The translations under genes were made by a program, and so were the position numbers. From Ochromonas danica (Eukaryota; Sar; Chrysophyceae; Chromulinales; Chromulinaceae), in the NCBI GenBank assembly GCA_015146655.1, contig VKHL01000019.1:1-64000 (forward strand): a stretch of DNA of 64,000 bases. Reading direction: 5' to 3'. The notes below the pieces were generated by a model. It searched no databases, was not told the origin of the DNA, and saw only the letters and a list, made by a program, of their open reading frames with translations. This document shows positions 56,283 through 64,000 of the stretch, piece after piece. How positions within the stretch are numbered: the stretch's first letter is position 1; each line of letters opens with the position of its first letter.

Positions 56283-59200
56283 CGGCCCAGGAACTAACTC
56301 CAATACTTGCATGCTCTCCTGGTCTTCCTTTCCACCTTCAGATTCGGTAGATATGGTCAGCTCTGCATTGCTCAATAAGTTATAGGGGAAGTCAGAAAGA
56401 AGATTGTCGTGCTTATCCACACAACCCAGTCCTCGAATCTTCTTCGCAAGATCCTCCTCATCCAAGGTTCGGATGCCATCTTCTAAGCTACAAGAAGAGA
56501 TGATCTTCAGACCACAAGGATCTCCAGGTAGGACACGAACATGCAAGGAATGGAAGAGCTCGATGTCTTTTGATAAGGAAAGCTCTAAATCAAAATGAAC
56601 CGTCTGGTGGGCGACTTCAGGCACAGTCAATTTGGGCAATACACCATCAGAAGGAATTTGCTCCTTCTTGCGCTTTCCGCGCTTTTTGACCAACCACGAA
56701 CATTCCAACGAAGATGTTCGATTGATATGATCAGATATGTCAGCGATGACCTTATTGGTGGCGTCAAGCAGCTCAAATGACAGATTGCTCAGGACAGCTC
56801 CAGCGACCAACTCGATTTCATCAGGCAAAACCTCTCCATCATGGCGCAACTGGATCTTGCAAGGCAGCTGAGAAGGAAGGAAGTGGAACTGCAAGTAAAG
56901 AGGCTCCACCAAACTGTCCATGGCTTCATCTCCAGTCGCAAGGCGTAATTCATAGCTCTCTTCCTCTCCTGATTCATCCACGGTGGGAAGGCTAGACAAC
57001 CACTCCAGCGAGAGATGAGTCTCTTCGTGGCCAGGACGCATCGATGCTTCCGAAGCAGCGAGCATCTTGCCACTCTTCAGCTGTATCCTCCATCGACTGT
57101 TTTCATCTGACCGCTGGGGAGCCACCGAGTTTCCCCATCGATCTCGAACGACAATGGTAAGCTTGGGGAGCTGACTTCCCATCTTGATTGGAATGGGGGG
57201 TGTCTCTTCTCCAACAACGACAAGATTCCTTGGATGTCCTGGGAGAATGGAGAACTCCACCTCTTTCCGAATAGTCAATGAAGAAGCCAAGACCACTTCA
57301 AACAATACTCGAACTTTGCTACCTTTCACGCCAATCGCTATGTCGTCATCACCTACCATCATGTTGGTCATCTCTACAAACCATGATCCTTTTCGAACTT
57401 CAAACTCGCCCCTCTGATCTCCTGACAACAAGTACTTCCCATCCCACCCTTCTCTCCGCACGACGGTGATACAATCTGATTGAGCTGTTGCGCTGACCAA
57501 CACTTCTCCGCTGTACAACACACCACCTTCGCTATCGTTGCTCAAGGACATAGTCAAAGTGGGAAGGGGATTGTCTAAATAAATGGGCTTCTTTGCTTCC
57601 GGACACTGAATGGTTAATGCCGTGGGATTAATAGATATAACACGCACGTCAACTTGCCCATCATAAACGACAACATCTTTACCCTCCAGTTTGGAAAGCA
57701 CTTTAACGATAAACTTATGATTGCCGGGATTTGCTATATTTATATCAACAAATTTGTAGCCGAGCTTGCTCATGTTAGAGTTCGTGATCGTTGCGACCTC
57801 GTCTTTCTTGTCTGGATCAAACAGCTTCTTATCCCGTCCCAAGTCTGCGGTTCGCCCTTCTTGATCCTCAATTTGTAATTCAACTTCATACCTGTGGCTT
57901 TTCCCATTTGGATGAAATGGGAGGCTGAAGACAGGATTGTCTTGAGCATCTCGAAGCATGAAGTACAAGTTATACTTCGCACAAGAGCCAACCAGGTATT
58001 CTTCCATGTTCCTGGCAGCCTGATTTTGAGGATCGAAAACAATAGCATCCCTGGCAACAATAATATCCGCAGGAAGTTTGTCCAGATAAGATTTCTCATC
58101 TTCTTCTGTGACCTACAAAGGATGACATTCATTAGTTAGAACTTCTATACTCAACGACCTGCGAGAACGACATGTGGAGAAGAATATGATACCCATCAGC
58201 AGCATACCTACCTTGCATTGTCCAGCATTATCTGCTGCGAAAAGTGCCGAGACACTAGCTTTATTCACTACTTCACCCAGGATATGGGAGGGTAGTAGCG
58301 AGTATCGAAAATAACCTGTGCCACAATAAGTTGCTTGGTCTAATGACAATGGTCTTGGGATCTCGAAGTCTATGATTTGTGCGTAGTACTCAATAGCAGA
58401 CTTCGCCTTCCATCTCACTTTGTCTCCAGCCACCAGTTTAATCTTACCTTGGCGCGAGTAGTTCATTTCTCGGAAATAGCTGCATAGAGATTCATAAGGC
58501 GGTGTTGCTCGTCTGTCGTCTGCCTTTATTCGCCCACTAAAATAAAATTCACGGTCAAACTGTCCGCACTTCACCAGAAAATCCATGAAGCGGTTGGCGC
58601 AATCTTTCGGTTTGACAAGCATCTTGTCTTTCACTTCCTTGGAGTTGACCCAGGTATTGAAATCAGGTGAAACAAGCAGACGAAGTTTGTTATTGGAGAT
58701 GTGATTGAAGGTCCAATCGAAGAATAGAAATCCCTGAATTCTCTTCGGCCAGTTCAACGCCACGCCCAGGTTAGACAGATTGGTCTTGGGATCGTTGAGC
58801 TTATCGAAGAAGGGTAGAGTAGACCAAGTGCTTTGAGGGACGAGTCGCCTTTGCCAATAAACAAAATATTTTGGTTGATTCACCGAAGACTCACCGCCAT
58901 CGCTTGTATTGTCATGATCAGGATGGGTCTCGTGATCATGGAAGTAAGGGTAATAGGAGATCATACCATAAACAGGACACCTCTTCACGGGATCTAGCTG
59001 GGAAAGCTGCGTTGAAATGCCACGCTCCGCTTGAGAAGGTGGAGAAGGATCCAAAACCTGCAGCTCGAACTTGAACGTGTCTCTACGCTCCTTGATGAAG
59101 AGATGACTGCGGCAGGTTTCATTGTCATTCAAGATAACCTCCTTCATGCTTTTCCCTCGACTGAACATGCGATAACTAATAAACGGAGAGATAGCTACAT

Positions 59201-60055
59201 CGTTTTGACTTCGATGATTGGGCATGGGCATAGCCTCGGGGTGCAGGTGGAAGTAGTAAATGTCTGCCAGGTCATTTCCCAGCTGCATTCCATCCTCTTC
59301 CATCTGTATGGATATTTCCTCGCGCAACTTGATCACAATCACAGTGAAGCTACTGCTTGACGCGAATTCGTGGATGGCTTCCCAGACACTCTGAGAATAG
59401 TCCAAAGGACAAGGTGGTTGTTCTTGCAAAGACCTCGTTGAAGCCAATCTGTAGACATTATCTGAGTAGATGTTTTGCTGAAGTCGATACCGATCCTCAA
59501 ACGTGCTTTCATCCATCGTGAAATAGAGCACATGGGGAGAGGAAGCAGACTTGGAGATTATGGAGATGCTGTGGCCCAGATAAAAGCCAGCCTGCTTCGC
59601 GCCAACGCCGAACTTCGAGATGTAGTGATGGTCAGATTCATCTGTCGGACTTATGTTGCGAGTTTTGCGATCTAGTGCGAATGTGGCGAAGGCTTTAATG
59701 TCATCAACATCCATACCACACCCATTGTCCGCCACCACGACGAAATTGGATGGTGAGTTTTGATGCGTTGAAATGGAAATCATGCTGTTATTGACATCTT
59801 TGGAGAACTGGATCGAATTGTCAATGAGCTCCGCCAAGGCATCAGCATGTCCTAGATGTCACGGAGAAACACAGGAAAGGAAAAGTAAACAGTCAAGCAG
59901 ACAGGGAAGAAAAGAGATGGAGGCTCAGTAGCCTGCTCATTCAATTTCATGGGGAGAGGGGAAAACTCACGATTGAAATGATGTCTTCCTTGCTCAGTGA
60001 CGGACTTGTAATGAGGCTCATATTGGATTGTTTCCATGGCATGGTCTTCTGTCAT
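53671..60055 (-). CDS. SMCHD1: SMCHD1/GMI1-like GHKL ATPase with SMC hinge
   Basis: Four exons: 60055-59971, 59851-58212, 58112-53960 and 53867-53671 (donors GTGAGT, GTAGGT and GTGAGT), 2024 aa, close to human SMCHD1 (2005). Residues 30-560 form the ATPase: ALAELIDNS (Glu36, Asn40), VVVADNGCGM (Asp70, Gly72, Gly74) and KFGVGAKQAGFYLG. A long middle part of Ig-like beta repeats follows (LPGHPRNLVV, LPGDPCGLKI type). A coiled coil (about 1660-1733) precedes an SMC hinge (about 1755-1940: LVDLAYVNDPSEARILSYHA, ASQYRKYCIEKKVACGTLYS) and a final coiled coil. In animals it silences the inactive X; plant relatives GMI1 and DMS3 act in repair and RNA-directed methylation. The N-terminal ubiquitin-like domain of animals is missing or lies in an unseen exon. 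Confidence 0.93.
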
Positions 60056-60138
60056 GGATATGTCACCAAGCTGTGGGTTGTCAACTCTGGAACTTGTTGC
60101 ATGCTGTGCAGTTAGTCGTTGGCTGGATACGCTACTCT

Positions 60139-60149
60139 CTTAAGTTAAC
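60139..60149 (-). promoter_or_regulatory. Candidate promoter motif GTTAACTTAAG
   Basis: On the strand of the SMCHD1-like gene, 84-94 bp before its ATG at 60055. Confidence 0.35.
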
Positions 60150-60230
60150 GTCTGCTTTCTCACGACCCCATAGCATAGTGCGTAAGGAAACGAGAATGCA
60201 AAGCATTTTTGCATCACCAAGATGTGACCA

Positions 60231-60280
60231 ACTCGTTGACTCCTTTCTCTTCCAACTACCGAATGAATAGAGATCATGGG
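60231..60280 (-). repeat. Inverted, diverged fragment of the membrane-protein gene
   Basis: The reverse complement of 60231-60280 matches 52943-52992 at 47 of 50 positions. Similarity continues with gaps to about 60316 (GGGATGTTT and an A-rich stretch shared with bases before 52926). So the fragment spans both sides of the duplication breakpoint and is clearly older than the identical direct repeat. Confidence 0.85.
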
Positions 60281-60643
60281 GTTATGAAACATCCCTACTT
60301 TTCTCCCTTTTGGATATTTATTTGGAAACGCATTTTCCAAAGAAACGCACTTTTAACGTTACTCCACATGTGCAATCCAGCAGCCATTCGGCATTGCATT
60401 GAAAAGTTGTCGTCATTTTGGTGTTGTCAGTTGTATGATCATCTTCAAAAGCTATATTTCCATCCATCTTGGTTACCTGGCCCCCCTCAGCCATCACCAC
60501 TTTGATCTCCTCCTCGCTTGTCACTAATAGATCTTCATCTTAACAACCAGCATTGAAGGATGACAAAAATGAGCAAAAGGATATCATAATCAGAACTAGT
60601 TAGGATTCAATTAGTTCCCATGTGCATTGCAATAAAGCGGTTG

Positions 60644-61242
60644 GTGACCGTTCTCTTAATCCCATGATCTCAATTCATTCGGTGGTTGGAAGAGAAAGGA
60701 GTCAGCGAGTAATCACTGCGAGCAGAAAAGAAGGAGTTCTCTTCTCTTGCGGTTCAAGTGAATTGAAAGATCACCTCTTGCATGACGCAACAGAGCACTA
60801 TCTCTTCATTCGTGAGGTCATGGCAGCTTGTGGTCACATTTGGTCGGTGGGGTTGACCGGTTTGTTTGCATTGGCTATCTATATTATTGTAGCCTATTCT
60901 ACCTTCTCCGTCTATTTCTACAAGTTGGACAGTGGAGTGACAATATGGCAATTGATTATTGTCATGATTGTTCGCACCCTCTTGTTGATCATCTATCCCA
61001 TTGCGAGTGTCTGTCATGCGAATACGTATATTTATGAGCTGCAGGAAACGTTCTCGATGGCGGCGCCTGATGACTTTAGTGTGCTGGGAGGACGAGATCG
61101 CTGGGTGGCACTTCTTCAACAAAGTCCAGCGGTGTGGACTTACTATGGCCTGTGGATCACCTACGATCGTCTTCTGGGACTGGCTTGGACGATGATCGCG
61201 GCTCTGGCAGCTTATGTCTTCTCTGTGCTCTTCCGAAGCTAG
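60644..61242 (+). pseudogene. 5'-truncated copy of the polytopic membrane-protein gene
   Basis: The last 199 codons of the 51431-53524 gene are repeated here without change, preceded by unrelated sequence. The frame continues upstream to 60622 without an ATG; the first in-frame ATG lies within the copied part (in NPMISIH). It would encode only the C-terminal three to four membrane segments. No decay is visible, so the truncation is recent. It is most likely non-functional, but a transcript from unrelated upstream sequence cannot be excluded. Confidence 0.85.
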
Positions 61243-61388
61243 TGCCATGCACTACCATTACCGTACCTCTAGATTATAGGATTGCTTTCCAGAATTTGTC
61301 GTTTCATCAATCAGCCTCTTTGGCCAATAGTTTAAAGCTATATTAGTTAGCTACTAGTCAAGGTGTGGAAGAAAACACATACTGTAGC

Positions 61389-64000
61389 CTAGCTGTCTTC
61401 CTCCATCTCGTCTCCACTGCTGTCTTCTGGAATCTCTCCATGCAAAGCATAGGAAATGCGCTTCAACTCCATCTTCAACTGCCCAATCTGTTTCCTTACG
61501 CCTTCTATATCGGTCTTCCTCTGCTGGACACTGAGGTCCTTGATCTCTTCTCCATATGTGATGAGATGCTCTAAGGCAGTCTTCTCTGTGATGATTATTA
61601 GCAATGAACGAGATGAGATCGCACAGATTCTCGAAGGAAAGAGATATGAAAAATAAAGGAGGGAAGATACCACTCACCTCGCTCAGTCTGATGCAGCTCA
61701 TCAGTGTATTCCTTCGTTTTGTGCACGGGCTGCTCTCCAAATACATAGTTCATGTGCTGAGGAACTCGGTCCCTGGGATCCATTAGGCCGTGAGCATCTA
61801 TCTTGTCGCCTCGACGAGAATAGAGTGTCCCACAAGCTACCTTCTTCTCGATGCAATACTTTCGGTATTGTGAAGCGGCGTGCAGAGTATCAAAAAGAAT
61901 GCTTATGCCAAAGATGGCATTGAAGATGGTGTCTCGCAGACCTTCTCTCTCAGTATCCAACCGCAACACATTGACAAGATATTGAGGATTGCCAGGAGCT
62001 GGTTCTCCATTGATTTGGACGGATGGCAAAGGAAGCAGTCCCTGAGCTTTTTCTTCACTCGAACGTTCTCTCAAACTCCCCAAATTATTGCTGTTGCGAA
62101 ACGTCATCGCAAATGGTTTGATGTGGCCTATGGCCCATGCTTTGACTCCTCGAGAGAAGAGTTCTTCAGCTATTTCATGAGTGGACACAATCCATGCATC
62201 CATATACTTCTGGGCATGATATGAGAGGATGCGAGCCTCAGAAGGGTCATTAACATAGGCAAGGTCTACCAGCATGCCCAGTCCTCCACTATTGGATACC
62301 AACACAGGGTCAGGACCCTGGCTCTTGACGGCAGGCCTCGGAGCTGAACAGCGACCTTGCAAATGTCCCAGCTGACTCAATCGGTTCTGCCGCAGGCTGC
62401 GCAAAGTCTCTAGATCGTCCAAGGACTGGACTACCGTTTCGGAAACATTTGCCAGCTGAGCGTTACGTTGCTTCTTGAGCTCGTTAATCTGTGCCGCAAG
62501 TCCTTCGAAATGCCTTTCTTCCGCTCGCAGTCGCTGTAACTCTGTCTTCAACCTGGCTTGCTCTTCATCATAATGCTCACGGTCAGCATATTGGAAGGGG
62601 ATTTCATGCCGCAGTTCACCACGAGAGGTCTTCAGGAGAAAGCACAGGCCGTAAGTTCCCGCGGGACAACTCGAGCTTTGCTTGACGGAGATATCTTGAA
62701 AGCTAAATCCTTCTCCATCCCATTTCGCTGTTAAGAGTCCACCTTCAGCATTTTCCAACAACGGCACGTCATTGCTGTTGGCAGAAACCGCAATGACCTG
62801 GCAAGTGAGCACCAGACTGTCCTCCTCCAAACTACACACGTTTCCATGCGCATCCATAACTTCGATGCGGGGTTTCCTGAGAATCAGGCGATGACCAGAG
62901 ATCTCAGTATTAGTCACTACACTGTTGACTGGGTGACCATTTGACCCAAAGTTCAATTTGGACGGACGAGCAGGCGAAATTTTCACCTTCACTTTTGCTG
63001 AATGCTCGCGTAGATCCTTCGGAAGATTAGCATATTCTACTCTAGACTCAGTGTAAGAGACCTTTATCTCATACTCACCGACTTTGGAGGTAAGGTTCTC
63101 AACTTGAGGTGTTCCATTGGATGACACTCGGATTGTTTGTGCTGCATCCAGAACTTCAGCGTCGAAAAGGTCTGAGAACTGCATCTTTTTCTTCTTGTTG
63201 CTTTCCGATTTGAATCTGAAGTGGAAGTCTGTCATGACATGTTTGAAAGGAGCGCCATTGTCTGTCATAGCCTGAATTCTGATATCAGGCCAGCGTGTTC
63301 CAGCTATCAAGTGAACAATATAATTTTGTTCATCCTTCGTAACTTTGGTTCCTTCCTGTTGGGAGCATTCCTGAATAAACTTTATTTCTAGATTGTTGAT
63401 ATGATCACACCGTACAGGATGACAACAAAGAACTGCTTCTGGTAACCTGTGCGTTGTTCCTTTTGTGTTGAAAGAGACCTCGAAATGCAGTTTGAACGTA
63501 TTCAGATCCTCCTGGGTATTAGGTGTTGCAGAGGCAGACTTCCTCCTGGCGTCAAATAAAGCCTTCATATCATAATCCAATGAAAGCGTGGTATAATGGG
63601 AATGAATGCGCTCAGGTTGATAAGGCACTTGATGCCCGTCATCAGTAGAAATTGTTAACTGCATATCTTGAACTCCGTTGAGTGACGCTTGTCCACCCGA
63701 TGTATCAACCAAATGCAAAGCTATATCATCCAGCTTCGAGAAAACAGCCACGTTCACATCGGCAACAGAGGTAGCTTGGGCTATTTTCAAAGACTTGGAG
63801 GAAAGTCGGACGGAGGCCGGAATGCCACCACGAACAATGGTTTGCAAAGGAGATGCTTCGTGTAAAGGACAATCAGGTGTGCTTGCCGCAATGCGAATCC
63901 TCGTGTTGGGTTCAAACAGCTGTGAAAGGGATGCTTGAAGGGGTAGACTTAATCCAGCAATCTCCAGTGCTGGTTGTCCAAGTTCGGTTTCCACAGTCAG
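61389..64000 (-). CDS. SMCHD1-like gene, second copy (3' part; 5' part outside window)
   Basis: Exon 4 at 61585-61389 and exon 3 from the window end to 61678 copy the first gene exactly, covering about residues 1186 to 2024: the last Ig-like repeats, the coiled coil, the hinge and the C-terminal coil. The splice sites are conserved. All reading is open to the window edge. If the duplication is tandem, a complete gene with its own promoter would follow to about 67773. Function as for the first copy. Confidence 0.85.

Larger units (their letters stand above)
56283..60643. other. Remainder of the inferred 7718-bp duplication unit
   Basis: If the direct repeats are a simple tandem duplication, the unit is 52926-60643. 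This stretch holds the 5' two-thirds of the SMCHD1-like gene and its promoter; its second copy would lie beyond the window. Confidence 0.6.
60056..60643. other. SMCHD1-like promoter region and duplication junction
   Basis: The interval contains the TTAACTTAAG motif, an inverted fragment of the neighbouring membrane-protein gene (60231-60280) and the tandem junction at 60643/60644. On the minus strand near 60524-60460 a short open stretch ending in a GTAACC donor might be an upstream non-validated exon; no full exon could be supported. Confidence 0.6.
60644..64000 (+). repeat. Long direct repeat, right copy (continues past the window)
   Basis: Identical to 52926-56282. The last window bases still match the left copy, so the true length is at least 3357 bp. 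It may be a genuine tandem duplication or an assembly error such as an unresolved haplotype join. Confidence 0.97.

Noticed and set aside
60318-60524. Possible upstream exon of the SMCHD1-like gene (acidic stretch ending in a GTAACC donor)
   Set aside because: The start is not an ATG, no upstream splice partner is clear, and the shared promoter motif at 60139 fits a start at 60055.
1-64000. tRNA, rRNA, CRISPR or mobile-element genes
   Set aside because: I scanned for T-loop consensus, rRNA-like blocks, regularly spaced repeats and transposase or reverse-transcriptase motifs and saw none that hold up.

Overview
The window is nuclear DNA of a eukaryote, most likely a photosynthetic stramenopile (ochrophyte alga with a secondary red plastid). 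Genes are densely packed on both strands and intron-poor; the introns are short (about 60-290 bp) with GTAAGT-type donors and AG acceptors. At least seven proteins start with a signal peptide followed directly by an aromatic residue or Leu (F, W, Y or L), the heterokont plastid-targeting pattern. Probable axonemal and EF-hand proteins hint at a flagellated stage. The lineage assignment is inference; no rRNA or organelle gene is present to settle it.

Layout. 1-8.6 kb: hairpin at the very edge, Siva-like Cys-rich protein, three-exon leukotriene-A4-hydrolase-type aminopeptidase with a C-terminal membrane anchor, plastid M41-like metalloprotease, plastid GrpE, mitochondrial rhomboid. 8.6-20.6 kb: SAMTOR-like methyltransferase fused to an FAD monooxygenase, plastid ABC1K kinase, EF-hand protein, endosomal-type Na+/H+ exchanger, TMEM260-type O-mannosyltransferase, second EF-hand protein. 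20.7-34.6 kb: DUF1997 plastid protein, secreted four-exon protein, Mn-type CDF transporter, GT90 glycosyltransferase, repeat protein with a D-I-x-G motif, SLC44 choline-transporter-like protein, secreted C39-like peptidase, RibD-C-like protein. 34.8-51.4 kb: giant LRR receptor-like protein with a polytopic tail, DUF72 protein, YidD, plastid protein of the plant '3-methyladenine glycosylase' family, a 946-aa conserved-looking protein, PP2C phosphatase, ADA2, ABHD12-like hydrolase. 51.4-64 kb: polytopic membrane protein and a full-length SMCHD1/GMI1-like GHKL-hinge ATPase of about 2024 aa.

The most striking structural feature is at the right end. Bases 52926-56282 recur at 60644-64000 in direct orientation, with no difference seen, at an offset of 7718 bp. 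The simplest reading is a tandem duplication whose unit (52926-60643) holds the whole SMCHD1-like gene, its promoter and the 3' end of the neighbouring membrane-protein gene; the second copy runs off the window. An older, diverged inverted fragment of the breakpoint region lies just inside the unit at 60231-60280.

Two candidate promoter motifs recur in gene-start intervals: TTAACTTAA(G/T), usually 45-120 bp upstream of start codons, and the palindrome AACGCGTT in three divergent promoters. The genes are mostly unrelated housekeeping, plastid, secretory and chromatin functions; no operon-like logic links them, although many are arranged head to head.
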